A stretch of DNA of 64,000 nt. Source: Rhodobacter sp. SY28-1 (GTDB lineage: Bacteria > Pseudomonadota > Alphaproteobacteria > Rhodobacterales > Rhodobacteraceae). Under the pieces are notes generated by a model that saw only the letters and a list, made by a program, of their open reading frames with translations, was not told the origin of the DNA and searched no databases. Where the stretch lies: the NCBI RefSeq assembly GCF_005222785.1, contig NZ_STGH01000001.1, forward strand, positions 1,240,001-1,304,000. The letters run 5' to 3'. A program made the translations under genes and the position numbers. Positions 16,308 to 24,912 of this stretch are shown here, one piece after another. Position 1 is the stretch's first letter. Every line of letters starts with the position of its first letter.

Positions 16308-17723
16308 TCAGGGAAGCCAGCGCTGTACAAGGCGCACCAGCCGCTTCAGCGCGGAATTCTCGAACAGCTTGGGGCCAAAGTAAGCGCCCGCGGCGCGTTT
16401 GGAAACCTCTCCCAGTGTGGGATAGGGCGCAACCATGCCTGCAACTGCGGACAGTTTCAGCCGTGCCGATATTGCCAGCGCCCAGAGGCCGATCAACTCG
16501 CCCGCCTGCGGACCTGCGATGCCGGCGCCGACGGGGCGGCCCTTGACCACCATCACTTTGATGAGGCCCTTTGCCTTGCCCTCGGCCTGGGCGCGGTCGT
16601 TGTGGGCAAACTCGGCCCGCACCACTGTCAGAGCGGTGCCATGGGCGGCTCGGGCTTCAGCTTCGGTCAGGCCGACCTGCGCCAGTTCAGGGTCGGTATA
16701 GGTCACGCGCGGGACCGCGCGGGTGTCTGCCTTGGCAGGCAGGCCCAGGACGATCTGGCGGATGACGATGCCCGCGTGCCATCCCGCGACATGGGTGAAC
16801 TGCAGGCCGGCCGCCGCATCGCCCACCGCATAGACCCGACGATTGGACGAGCGGAGCCGGGCATCCACCGTCACGCCCTTCGGGGTGTGGGCGATGCCTG
16901 CGGCCTCCAGCCCCATGCCGTCAAGCGCCACCTTGCGACCGACGGCCATGAGAAGATGCGTTCCCCGGACCTGCGTGCCGTCGCCGAGCGTGACCTCGAC
17001 CGCGCCCGGCTGGCCGGAGAGCCGCACCACGGGCTGGCCTTCGATCAGCCGGATCCCTTCGTCGGCCAGGGCCTGCAGGATCACGGCGGCAAGCTCGGGG
17101 TCGTCACGGCCCAAGGCTTTCGCGGCTTCGATCACCGTGACGTCGCAGCCAAGGCGTCGGTGAGCCTGCGCCATTTCGATCCCGATGGGGCCACCGCCGA
17201 TGATGACCAGATGCCCGGGCCGGTCGCGCAGGTCGAAGATCGTCTCGTTGGTGAAGTAGGGGACAGTATCGACGCCCTCGATCGGCGGGACAAAGGGGCG
17301 GGACCCGGTGGCAATCACGAAGCGGCGGGCGCGGACCATGGTGTCCCCGGCCAGAACCTCACGCGGGCCGGTGAAGCGGGCGAAGGCGCGGATCACCGTG
17401 CAGCCCAGACCTTCGAATCGCTCTTGGCTGTCGACCGGGGCGATCTGGGCGATGACGGCGGCGACATGATCCTTGACCGCGCCGAAGTCGACCTGTGGCG
17501 CGACGGGGGCCACGCCGCGGAAGCCGCGCCGCTGTGCCTCGGCCGCCTTCGCGGCGGCGATCAGCGCCTTCGAGGGCACGCAGCCCGCGTTCAGACAGTC
17601 GCCGCCCATCTCTCCGGCCTCGATCAGCGCCACGCGCGCGCCCATCTGCACCGCTCCGGCCGCGACGGACAGGCCGCCCGACCCGGCCCCGATCACGCAG
17701 ATGTCCGTTTCGATCCGTTGCAT
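16308..17723 (-). CDS. Flavin disulfide-reductase-family oxidoreductase (MerA-like)
   Basis: 471 residues. The FAD site GAGSGGLS is at residues 12-19, the redox pair Cys43/Cys48 in GGDCLNAGCVPSKAL, and the NAD(P) site VIIGGGPIGIE is near 173-183. The C-terminal dimerisation domain carries APYPTLGE where dihydrolipoamide and glutathione reductases have a His-x-His-Pro pattern, so the usual proton-donating His is Tyr. This places it in the mercuric-reductase-like group of unclear substrate. It starts at the base next to the TVP38 stop, so the two are one operon and probably work together. Confidence 0.88.
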   Translation of the reverse strand: MQRIETDICVIGAGSGGLSVAAGAVQMGARVALIEAGEMGGDCLNAGCVPSKALIAAAKAAEAQRRGFRGVAPVAPQVDFGAVKDHVAAVIAQIAPVDSQERFEGLGCTVIRAFARFTGPREVLAGDTMVRARRFVIATGSRPFVPPIEGVDTVPYFTNETIFDLRDRPGHLVIIGGGPIGIEMAQAHRRLGCDVTVIEAAKALGRDDPELAAVILQALADEGIRLIEGQPVVRLSGQPGAVEVTLGDGTQVRGTHLLMAVGRKVALDGMGLEAAGIAHTPKGVTVDARLRSSNRRVYAVGDAAAGLQFTHVAGWHAGIVIRQIVLGLPAKADTRAVPRVTYTDPELAQVGLTEAEARAAHGTALTVVRAEFAHNDRAQAEGKAKGLIKVMVVKGRPVGAGIAGPQAGELIGLWALAISARLKLSAVAGMVAPYPTLGEVSKRAAGAYFGPKLFENSALKRLVRLVQRWLP

Positions 17724-18458
17724 TCAGCGCGCTTTCCTGAAGGCCCGCAGCAGCATGGGCAGCGCGGCCAGCGCGGCGAGGCCCAGAAGCGGCAGCAGGA
17801 CGGGCGGGGTGAAGATGATTCCGAGATCGGGCGCCTCGCCCCGGGCGAAGACCTCGCCCAGGCCCGAGCCGACCGAGGTGAAGACCAGCGCCCCGGGGAT
17901 GATCCCGACAAAGGTCGAGACGGCAAAGCGGAACAGGCTGGTGCCGACGAAGGCCGGTAACAGGTTGGCGATGAAGAAGGGAACCAGGGGCACAAGGCGC
18001 ATCAGGAACAGGACCGACCATTCGTTTTCGCGCAGGGCAGATTGCAGCCGCGCGGCCTTGCCGTCCGCGGCGTCCAGCTTGCGCGCCAGCGCATCGCCAA
18101 ATCCGGTCCGCGCGGCCAGGAATACCAGAACGGCCCCGGTCCCCGCGCCAAGGACATTGTACAGCACCCCCGGGAACAGCCCGAAGAGGAACCCCCCCGC
18201 CAGTGTCGCCACCGTCCCGCCCGGCAGGCTGAGGGCGACAATCGCGACATAGGCCGACAGGAACAGCACCACGGCCCAGACATAATGCGTGTCGCGGAAG
18301 GCCAGAAGCTCTTCCCGGTGCCGGGCCAGGGTCTGAAAGCTCAGCTCGTCGCGCAACGCGATGGCCCCAATCAGGGCCGCCGCCAGAATCACCAGGATCG
18401 GCAGGCGCCGGAGCCAGGGTCGGCTTGGGGGCAGGGGTGGGTCGGCGGGCGTCATCAT
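17724..18458 (-). CDS. TVP38/TMEM64 (DedA-like) membrane protein
   Basis: 244 residues. Hydrophobic helices begin at about 20, 60, 85, 145 and 220. The SNARE-associated core signature GGFLFG followed by NVLGAGTGA and FLAARTGFG is intact. Such proteins are lipid scramblase-like. It comes directly before the flavin oxidoreductase gene on the same strand. Confidence 0.9.
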   Translation of the reverse strand: MMTPADPPLPPSRPWLRRLPILVILAAALIGAIALRDELSFQTLARHREELLAFRDTHYVWAVVLFLSAYVAIVALSLPGGTVATLAGGFLFGLFPGVLYNVLGAGTGAVLVFLAARTGFGDALARKLDAADGKAARLQSALRENEWSVLFLMRLVPLVPFFIANLLPAFVGTSLFRFAVSTFVGIIPGALVFTSVGSGLGEVFARGEAPDLGIIFTPPVLLPLLGLAALAALPMLLRAFRKAR

Positions 18459-18611
18459 GGATCCTGGCTTGGGGGTCGAACATGGCGCAGGACGGCGTGC
18501 GGGGACAGGGGTTTCACGCGGCCTTGATCGGACGGGACCTCATCCTGCGTCCGCTGAAACATTTCCCGCGGCCCGGGGCAGAATTGTTGCAGGAAATCCG
18601 CGCGGGCGACG

Positions 18612-18640
18612 TTGACTTGGGTCCCGACCGCCCGTAAAGG
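18612..18640 (+). promoter_or_regulatory. Possible rpmH promoter
   Basis: TTGACT (18612-18617) and TAAAGG (18635-18640) are 17 bases apart, 65 bases before rpmH. The -10 box is a poor match. A small hairpin around CGAATCC/GGGTTCG follows at about 18664-18680. Confidence 0.3.
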
Positions 18641-18704
18641 ACTGGCTTCAAGTTACGGGCCCTCGAATCCTATGGGTTCGGGTCAAGTCTAATGGAGAGC
18701 CGCG

Positions 18705-18839
18705 ATGAAGCGCACCTTTCAACCGTCGAACCTGGTTCGCAAGCGCCGCCACGGCTTCCGTGCGCGCATGGCCACCAAGAACGGCCGTCTGGTCCTGGCA
18801 GCCCGCCGCGCCAAGGGCCGTCACAAGCTGACCGCCTGA
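18705..18839 (+). CDS. rpmH: 50S ribosomal protein L34
   Basis: 44 residues, starting [19 protein letters not shown] and ending in the conserved basic [17 protein letters not shown] precedes the ATG by four bases. L34 is a structural protein of the large ribosomal subunit. It stands in front of rnpA, the normal order around bacterial origins. Confidence 0.98.
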   Translation: MKRTFQPSNLVRKRRHGFRARMATKNGRLVLAARRAKGRHKLTA

Positions 18840-18869
18840 CCTAGCGCCCCACGGGGCGTCGGTTTGCGA

Positions 18870-19277
18870 ATGACACCGCCGGAGACCCAGGGCCAAGGCA
18901 ATGCCGCCGAAGCGCCCGCGAGGCCTCCGGCGGTTTCGCTTTGCGTGATGGCCAAGCGGGCCGATTACCTGAAGGCTGCCTCGGCACGGCGGCAGGGGAC
19001 CGGAGGGTTCCTTCTGCAGGCGCGCGACCGGGCGGACGGAACGGTCGAGGCGCGCGTGGGGTTCACCGCGTCGAAGAAGATCGGCAATGCCGTCTTGCGC
19101 AACCGGGCCAAGCGCCGCCTGCGCGCCCTTGCGCGCGAGATTCTGGCGCCCGAGGCGCGTCCCGGCTGGGACTATGTGCTGGTCGCGCGGCCCGAAGCCA
19201 CGGTGTCCCGGCCCTATGCCGACCTTTGCGCCGACCTGAAGCAGGCGCTGGCCACTGTGCACCGGGGGCGGTCGTGA
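18870..19277 (+). CDS. rnpA: Ribonuclease P protein component
   Basis: About 135 residues from ATG 18870 (TTG 18864 is also possible). The RnpA signature RNRAKRRLRALAR sits in the middle, preceded by VGFTASKKIGNAV. It binds RNase P RNA and helps mature tRNA 5' ends. The 30-residue N-terminal extension is Pro/Ala-rich, as is common in this group. Its stop overlaps the GTG of yidD (GTGA). Confidence 0.95.
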   Translation: MTPPETQGQGNAAEAPARPPAVSLCVMAKRADYLKAASARRQGTGGFLLQARDRADGTVEARVGFTASKKIGNAVLRNRAKRRLRALAREILAPEARPGWDYVLVARPEATVSRPYADLCADLKQALATVHRGRS

Positions 19278-19522
19278 CGCCCTTGGCGCAGATCGTGGCC
19301 CTGCCGGTGCGGGCCTACCGGCTGCTCCTGTCGCCCTGGGTCGGCCACGGTTGCCGCTTCCAGCCCACCTGCTCGGCCTATGCCCTGGAGGCTTTGGAGC
19401 GGCATGGCGCGGTGAAGGGGAGCTACCTGGCCGCGCATCGCATCTGCCGCTGCCATCCCTGGGGCGGGCATGGCTATGACCCGGTGCCGGGGGCCGACCC
19501 TGAGCATGACGCGGAGCGGTAG
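19274..19522 (+). CDS. yidD: Membrane protein insertion efficiency factor
   Basis: 82 residues from GTG 19274, overlapping the rnpA stop. Conserved parts are YRLLLSPWVGHGCRF, PTCSAYALEAL and RICRCHPWGGHGYDPVP, with the usual Cys residues. It is a small amphipathic inner-membrane-associated protein that aids YidC-dependent insertion. The partner yidC is nearby but on the opposite strand. Confidence 0.95.
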   Translation: MTPLAQIVALPVRAYRLLLSPWVGHGCRFQPTCSAYALEALERHGAVKGSYLAAHRICRCHPWGGHGYDPVPGADPEHDAER

Positions 19523-19532
19523 GGCCGGGGGC

Positions 19533-19581
19533 CAAATTTCTTGGGCAAGAAATTTGTCAAAATCCTTGCTTAAGGATTTTG
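19533..19581. terminator. Two tandem hairpins between yidD and engB (copy 1)
   Basis: Hairpin one is CAAATTTCTT/AAGAAATTTG (19533-19556), hairpin two is CAAAATCCTT/AAGGATTTTG (19558-19581), each with a four-base loop. It lies between convergent genes and is followed by GGG and the engB stop. A related pair is found at 44784-44827. Confidence 0.7.
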
Positions 19582-19583
19582 GG

Positions 19584-20234
19584 TCACTCCATCGTCGCGA
19601 TCAGCGCGCGCAGGGTTTCGATCCCCTCGCCCTTCTCGGAACTGGTCACCACGATTTCCGGGTACGCCGCCGGATGCTTCCCCAGCGCGCCCTTCACCTG
19701 TTCGATCACCGCCTCGCGTTCGACGCGGTTGATCTTGTCGACCTTGGTCAGCACCGCCTGGAAGGTCACCGCGCTGCGGTCGAGAAGGGTCAGAATCTCC
19801 TCGTCCACCGCCTTCACGCCATGCCGCGCGTCGATCAGAACGAAGGCGCGACGCAAGGTGACGCGGCCTGACAGGTACTGCTTCAAGAGCGCCTGCCATT
19901 TGGCGACGATGGCCACCGGCGCCTCGGCATAGCCATAGCCGGGCAGATCGACGAGATAGCGTTCCTCGCCCAAAGCGAAGTAGTTGATTTCCTGCGTCCG
20001 GCCCGGGGTGTTCGACGCCCGCGCCAGCGTCTTGCGCCCCGTGAGCGCGTTGATCAGGCTGGATTTGCCGACGTTCGATCGTCCGGCAAAGCAGACCTCC
20101 AGCCGGTCGGCCGGGGGCAGGCCGGACATCGCGACCACGCCCTTGACGAAGGTGACCGGCCCGGCAAACAGCAGCCGGCCGGCCTCACGCGCCTCGTCCT
20201 CGGGCTCGGGGGTCAGAGAGAAGGTCATGGCCAT
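19584..20234 (-). CDS. engB: Ribosome biogenesis GTPase EngB (YihA/YsxC)
   Basis: 216 residues. GTPase motifs are complete: G1 GRSNVGKSS, switch TPGRTQ, G3 DLPGYG, G4 TKVD and a G5-like SS. It assists large-subunit assembly and is usually essential. The start shares a base with the stop of the MOSC gene, so yidC, MOSC and engB are translated from one leftward transcript. Confidence 0.96.
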   Translation of the reverse strand: MAMTFSLTPEPEDEAREAGRLLFAGPVTFVKGVVAMSGLPPADRLEVCFAGRSNVGKSSLINALTGRKTLARASNTPGRTQEINYFALGEERYLVDLPGYGYAEAPVAIVAKWQALLKQYLSGRVTLRRAFVLIDARHGVKAVDEEILTLLDRSAVTFQAVLTKVDKINRVEREAVIEQVKGALGKHPAAYPEIVVTSSEKGEGIETLRALIATME

Positions 20235-20995
20235 CAGCGCACCTCGTCGTTGACCGCGATCCGGCCGCCCGTCAGGACGCGGGCGAAGACGCCGAAATCG
20301 GTATGGCCGTAGGCAGTTTCCAGCGCCCCCATCGTGTCGGCATCCTGCAGGCCGGTCTCGGGGTTCGCTCCTGTCGCGCGGCAGCGGCCGATCGGTTCCT
20401 CGACCCGCAGTCGGACCGGGCCGATCGTGAGCTCCTCGCCGATCAGGTCAAGTTCGGCCCACGGGGCCCAGCCGTCGACCCAGATGTTGCCGCGGAAGCG
20501 GTGCGGCGACAGGCGGGTGCCCATCTGGGCCGAGAGCTCGCCCAGCGAGGTGACCGAGTTGATCGAGACCAGCGGCTGGTCCTGGTCGGTCAGCGCCTGT
20601 CCCGGCACGCGGATCACCCGTGCGGGTTCGGGGCGGTTTTCCGGCCAGAGGGGGCGCAGCCAGTCGATCAGCCGTGCGGCATCCGCCGGGTCGTCGGGGC
20701 GGAAGGTTTCGCTCGGGCGGCGCGGGTGGCTTAGCGTGACCTGACCCGCCGCTGTATCCGAAGCGCAGGAAATCGCCATCAGGTCGGCCGAGCCCCAGCC
20801 GCGCAGGAACTGCAGTTTCGGTGCCCAGGTCGGCGGCTCGGTCAGACGGGCGGCGGCATGGGCCACGGCCCAGACCCGGTCGAAGGGAAAGGCCGCGCCT
20901 TCGGTCAGCACAGCCTCCGCCACGGTCTCATAGCCCGCGGACTTGATCGGGTGGCGCACCAGTTGCGCGATGTGCCCCCCGACAAGCCGTGTCAC
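20234..20995 (-). CDS. MOSC-domain protein
   Basis: 253 residues from GTG 20995, which overlaps the yidC stop (GTGA). The N-terminal MOSC beta-barrel shows LVRHPIKSAGYE. The C-terminal sulfur-carrier part shows RFRGNIWVDGW and EPIGRCRATGANPETG with the conserved Cys. Such proteins bind or transfer sulfur to molybdenum-cofactor-type targets, or act as a YcbX-like reductase partner. The frame is open much further upstream, but that lies inside yidC. Confidence 0.88.
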   Translation of the reverse strand: MTRLVGGHIAQLVRHPIKSAGYETVAEAVLTEGAAFPFDRVWAVAHAAARLTEPPTWAPKLQFLRGWGSADLMAISCASDTAAGQVTLSHPRRPSETFRPDDPADAARLIDWLRPLWPENRPEPARVIRVPGQALTDQDQPLVSINSVTSLGELSAQMGTRLSPHRFRGNIWVDGWAPWAELDLIGEELTIGPVRLRVEEPIGRCRATGANPETGLQDADTMGALETAYGHTDFGVFARVLTGGRIAVNDEVR

Positions 20996-22833
20996 TTCTT
21001 GCCCTTCTTCGGTGCCGGGGCAGGGGGTGTCACAGCCTTGGTCTTGGCTTCGGCCTTCGCGGCCTTGGCCGCGCGGATGTTGCCGAAGATGTCGGGGCGT
21101 TTGCCGTGGCTCCACATGATGAGATATTGCTGGATGAAGGTGATCGTGTTGTTGGTGATCCAGTAGACCACCAGCCCGCTGGCGAAACCGCCCAGCATGA
21201 ACATGAAGACCCAGGGCATCCAGGCGAAGATCTGCTGCTGGACCGGATCGGTGGGCGCCGGGTTCAGCTTTTGCTGTGCCCACATGGTGATGCCCAGAAG
21301 GATCGGCAGCACCCCGATGAAGATCAGGTGCAGCACGGTCCCCGGCATCGGCGCATCCCAGGGCAGCAGGCCGAAGGCGTTGAACAGCGAGGACGGATCG
21401 GGCGCGGACAGGTCCTTGAGCCAGCCGAAGAACGGCGCGTGGCGCAATTCGATGGTGACGAAGATCACCTTGTAGAGCGCGAAGAAGATCGGGATCTGGA
21501 TCAGGATCGGCAGGCAGCCCGCGGCCGGGTTCACCTTCTTGTCGCGGTAAAGCTGCATCATCTCGCGTTGCAGCTTCTGCTTGTCCTCACCCGCGCGTTC
21601 CTTCAGCGCCTCCATCTCGGGCTGCAGCTCCTTCATCCGCGCCATCGAGACGTAGGATTTGTAGGCCAGTGGCAGCACCAGGAATTTCAGGAAGAAGGTC
21701 AAACCGATGATCGCCCAGCCCATGTTGCCGATTTGGGCGTTCAGCCAGTGCAGGACGGCAAAGATCGGCTTCGTCAGGAAGTAGAACCAGCCCCAGTCGA
21801 TGGAATCGATGAAGCCCGGGATGCCGCCTTCGTTTTCATAGGCGCGGATCGTGGCCCATTCCTTGGCGCCGGCGAAAAGGCGGATGGTCGAGACCGTCTC
21901 GGCCCCGGCGGCAAGGCTGACGGCGGCGGGGCGCACGTCGGCAAGATATTCATTCCGGGCCGGGTCGTATTTCAGGACCTGCTTGTAGGGCTGGCCCTGC
22001 TGGGGAATCAGGGTGGTCATCCAGTAGTGGTCGGTGAACCCCACCCATCCGTCCGTCGTCGCCTCGATCACCTCGGCGGGCATGCCTTCGGTGGGCACAA
22101 CCTCGAATTCGGTCAGGTCGGCATAGTCGGTCTCGGTCAACTCGCCATCAGCGCGCTGGATCGCGCCCTCGTGGACGACGAAGATGTTCTGCAACTGGGG
22201 CAGGCCCTGGCGGGCGATCAGGCCATAGGGCTGCAGCGTCACCGCCGTGGCCGAGCCGTTCTGGACGCGGTCGGTGACCGTGAACATGAAGTCTTCGTCC
22301 ACCGCGATTTCGCGGGTGAAGGTCAGGCCCTTGGTATTGGTCCAGCGCAGTGTGACCGGCTGGTCGGGCGCAAGGGTGGTGCCACTTGCAAGCTGCCATT
22401 CCGTCATCGGTCCAGGGACGTCTGCGGCCTCAAGACCGGTGCCATGGGACCAGCCGAACAGCGCGAAGTAGGGCAGCGCCTCACCGGCGGGCGACAGCAG
22501 GCGGACAACCTGCGACTGCGGTTCGATGGTCTCGCGGTAGCCCTTCAGCGACAGGTCGTCGATCCGGCCGCCAAGCAGCGAAATCGACCCCAGTAGCTTT
22601 GGCGTGTCGATGGTCAGTCTCGGCGCTTCGGGCACCGGGGTTGCCTCGGTCTGAGCCGTGGCCGCTGTGGGTTCGGCCGGAGTGACGGTGGCATCGGTGG
22701 TCGCCCCTGTGACGGTCTCGGTCGCCGGGGTCACCGGCGGTTCGGGCGGTGGGAACAGCACGAACCAGACGATCATCACCGCCGCGCTTAGAACCATCGC
22801 CAGGATCAGGTTCTTGTTGTTCTGCTCTTCCAT
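20992..22833 (-). CDS. yidC: Membrane protein insertase YidC
   Basis: 613 residues. The first transmembrane helix is at about 7-26, followed by a large periplasmic domain to about 350. The 60KD_IMP core then has helices near 360, 430, 475, 510 and 555, with the hallmark PAAGCLPILIQIPIFFALYK. The C-terminus is basic. It inserts and folds inner-membrane proteins. It heads the leftward yidC-MOSC-engB unit, convergent with rpmH-rnpA-yidD. Confidence 0.97.
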   Translation of the reverse strand: MEEQNNKNLILAMVLSAAVMIVWFVLFPPPEPPVTPATETVTGATTDATVTPAEPTAATAQTEATPVPEAPRLTIDTPKLLGSISLLGGRIDDLSLKGYRETIEPQSQVVRLLSPAGEALPYFALFGWSHGTGLEAADVPGPMTEWQLASGTTLAPDQPVTLRWTNTKGLTFTREIAVDEDFMFTVTDRVQNGSATAVTLQPYGLIARQGLPQLQNIFVVHEGAIQRADGELTETDYADLTEFEVVPTEGMPAEVIEATTDGWVGFTDHYWMTTLIPQQGQPYKQVLKYDPARNEYLADVRPAAVSLAAGAETVSTIRLFAGAKEWATIRAYENEGGIPGFIDSIDWGWFYFLTKPIFAVLHWLNAQIGNMGWAIIGLTFFLKFLVLPLAYKSYVSMARMKELQPEMEALKERAGEDKQKLQREMMQLYRDKKVNPAAGCLPILIQIPIFFALYKVIFVTIELRHAPFFGWLKDLSAPDPSSLFNAFGLLPWDAPMPGTVLHLIFIGVLPILLGITMWAQQKLNPAPTDPVQQQIFAWMPWVFMFMLGGFASGLVVYWITNNTITFIQQYLIMWSHGKRPDIFGNIRAAKAAKAEAKTKAVTPPAPAPKKGKK

Positions 22834-22971
22834 CTGCCCGCCACCATGCCGATCATCGGATCAGCGGTGCTTCAACGACAGCCCTTGGCAAAGGTCAAGC
22901 AGTTTCGCCCGCGACGGCAGGGCCTGCCGATCAATTCTGAGACTTCGCGGGCCTGTCCCAACCCCGCGGCC

Positions 22972-23211
22972 TCAGCCCTTGCGCTCCAGCCGGTAGCTGC
23001 CCTCGGGCAGGTTCAGCGCAGCCGCCAGGTCGCGCAGCTGGGTCAGGGACAGGGTGATCCGCAGCACCTCATCCGTTTGCGGATCGGCCTGTTCGACCGT
23101 CACGCAATCCTCGAAGGCGTTGATCACGATGTCTTCCATCAAGGGCAGGTCACCGCCCTCGTCGACAAGGGTGATTACGGTGGCGTCGAATTCGTGCTCG
23201 ATGGTGAACAT
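22972..23211 (-). CDS. Conserved hypothetical protein
   Basis: 79 residues. The sequence is acidic with alternating strands (IEHEFDATVITLVDEGG, RITLSLTQLRDLAAAL) and probably one alpha-beta domain. It lies upstream of yidC on the same strand but 138 bases away. I recognise it only as a small protein of this bacterial family without a known role. Confidence 0.7.
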   Translation of the reverse strand: MFTIEHEFDATVITLVDEGGDLPLMEDIVINAFEDCVTVEQADPQTDEVLRITLSLTQLRDLAAALNLPEGSYRLERKG

Positions 23212-23333
23212 GGGGGCAGGCTACCCGCGCGGGTCCGGTTCGGCAATGTCAAAGGCGGGATGACAGCTTGGTGAGCCGCCCTTTCCCTTCCCCTGCGATT
23301 TGCTACCCTTCGCGCATCCCATCGAGGTCCCTG

Positions 23334-24056
23334 ATGCGCCATCCCCTGATCCTTGTCCGGACCTTCGTCCTGGCCCTTGCGCTGGGCGGCTGCGTCGCGC
23401 CCTCTCCCGCCCCGCCGCCGGTCGCCCCGCCGGCCCCGGATGGGCGGGTCCAGCCTGCCCGGGTCGCCGCCGAGACCTTCCTTTCGGTCGTGGCCAGGGT
23501 CGAGCCGGTGGCGGAAAGCTATTGCCGCAGCCGGGCTGTTGCGAAGAACTGCGATTTCCGCATCGTCGTCGATGACCGCCCCGGCCAGCCGCCGAATGCG
23601 TTCCAGACGCTCGACCGGTTCAACCGTCCGGTGATCGGTTTCACGCTGGCCCTGATCGCGGACGCCCGCAACGCCGATGAACTGGCCTTCGTCCTGGGCC
23701 ATGAGGCCGCGCACCACATTTCCGGTCACATCCCGAAACGGCAGGACCAGGCGCTGTCGGGCGCACTCCTGGCCGGGGTGCTGGCCCAGGCAAGCGGCCT
23801 TTCCCCCGAGGAGGTCCGCGCCGCGCAGAACATCGGGGCGGAAGTCGCGGCGCGTAGCTACTCGCGCGAGTTCGAGCTGGAGGCGGATGCCCTGGGGGCC
23901 GAGATTGCCTTCCGGGCTGGCTATGATCCGGTGCGGGGCAGTGGTTTCTTCGACCGTTTGCCGGACCCGGGCGACAGGTTCCTGGGCAGCCATCCCCCGA
24001 ACGCCGAACGCAAGGCGCTTGTCGCCGCCACGATGCGTCGCCTGCGCGGGTTTTGA
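23334..24056 (+). CDS. M48-family lipoprotein metalloprotease
   Basis: 240 residues from ATG 23334. A lipoprotein signal with lipobox LGGC ends at about Cys20, then a Pro-rich linker. The zinc site HEAAHH (HExxH) is at about residues 122-126, and the third ligand Glu lies in ELEADALGAEIAF. It probably acts in the periplasm, tethered to a membrane, as a quality-control protease of the LoiP/BepA kind. Confidence 0.9.
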   Translation: MRHPLILVRTFVLALALGGCVAPSPAPPPVAPPAPDGRVQPARVAAETFLSVVARVEPVAESYCRSRAVAKNCDFRIVVDDRPGQPPNAFQTLDRFNRPVIGFTLALIADARNADELAFVLGHEAAHHISGHIPKRQDQALSGALLAGVLAQASGLSPEEVRAAQNIGAEVAARSYSREFELEADALGAEIAFRAGYDPVRGSGFFDRLPDPGDRFLGSHPPNAERKALVAATMRRLRGF

Positions 24057-24118
24057 TCTGCGTCAAGGCATCCCGGTCGCGCCTTGCGCAGCATGGGCGC
24101 AAGACCGGAGGGAATGAC

Positions 24119-24367
24119 ATGATCGGATATCCAGAGGCGCCGAAGGCCTGGTGGCTTACGCGCGGGATGGCGCGGATTTCCGGGGTCAACCTGCCACGCG
24201 CGGTGGTCGAGGGCTGGCTGCAGCGGGGTGAGTTGGAAGAACTGATCGCCCGCTGCGCGGCCTGTCGACAAAGCGAGGTGTGCGAGACCTGGCTGGTCCA
24301 GTCTGGCACAGCGCTGGCGATGCCGGACTTCTGTCCGAACAAGCCGGGGATCGAAGCTCTCGGCTGA
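24119..24367 (+). CDS. DUF6455-family protein
   Basis: 82 residues from ATG 24119, with GGAGGGAA upstream. It shows WWLTRGMARISGVNLPRAV, then the Cys pattern RCAACRQSEVCETWL and a final FCPN, which is the family hallmark and a possible metal or cluster site. Function is unknown. A clear terminator follows. Confidence 0.8.
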   Translation: MIGYPEAPKAWWLTRGMARISGVNLPRAVVEGWLQRGELEELIARCAACRQSEVCETWLVQSGTALAMPDFCPNKPGIEALG

Positions 24368-24390
24368 ATGCTGCCCGTCCTTCGGGCACC

Positions 24391-24435
24391 GGGGCGGCGG
24401 CCCATCCCCTCTGGCTTGCCGCCCCGTCTTTCTTT
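24391..24435 (+). terminator. Rho-independent terminator after the DUF6455 gene
   Basis: GGGGCGGC (24391-24398) pairs with GCCGCCCC (24418-24425), followed by TCTTTCTTT. Confidence 0.75.
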
Positions 24436-24446
24436 ACCACGGCGCC

Positions 24447-24812
24447 ATGATCGTCCTGGAAGACATCCTGCGCGACCGCGGCTCGCGCTATGCCGCCGCC
24501 GTGGGGACGGTGCGCAGCAAGGCCGAGATCGACGCTTTCCTTGCCAGCCTGCGCCAGCGCCGCAAGTTCGACAAGGCGACGCATCACAGCTGGGCGGCGC
24601 TTCTGGCGGACGGCGGGCCGCTGAAGAACGACGACGGCGAAGCCGGGGCGGGAGCTGTCATCCTGAAGATGCTGGAGCGGGAAGCCCGACCGGACACGAT
24701 CGTCGTGGTCACCCGCTGGTATGGCGGCACGCATCTTGGCGGCGACCGGTTTGCCCATATCGTCACCTGCACCCGTGCGGCGCTGGCTGCCCTGCGCGCC
24801 TCTGGCCCCTAG
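24447..24812 (+). CDS. YigZ/IMPACT-family protein
   Basis: 121 residues. The UPF0029 N-terminal domain is recognised by KFDKATHHSWAALL, NDDGEAGAGAVIL and the signature VTRWYGGTHLGGDRFAHI. The homologues YigZ and yeast Yih1/IMPACT are longer; the second domain is missing here, as in several alphaproteobacteria. It may act in translation-stress control. Confidence 0.85.
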   Translation: MIVLEDILRDRGSRYAAAVGTVRSKAEIDAFLASLRQRRKFDKATHHSWAALLADGGPLKNDDGEAGAGAVILKMLEREARPDTIVVVTRWYGGTHLGGDRFAHIVTCTRAALAALRASGP

Positions 24813-24912
24813 GTCGTATTCGTGAAGTTGAATGAAAATGTTGGTCTGCGATTGGCAGACCTGCTAGCCTTCGGTCACGGGCCGTCAGAGCCCGGCGAAC
24901 GAGGGAACGGAC

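Noticed and set aside
20989-22596. Long plus-strand frame of 535 codons
   Set aside because: It lies opposite yidC and is a shadow typical of GC-rich DNA; its sequence is His/Arg/Gly-rich and has no family.
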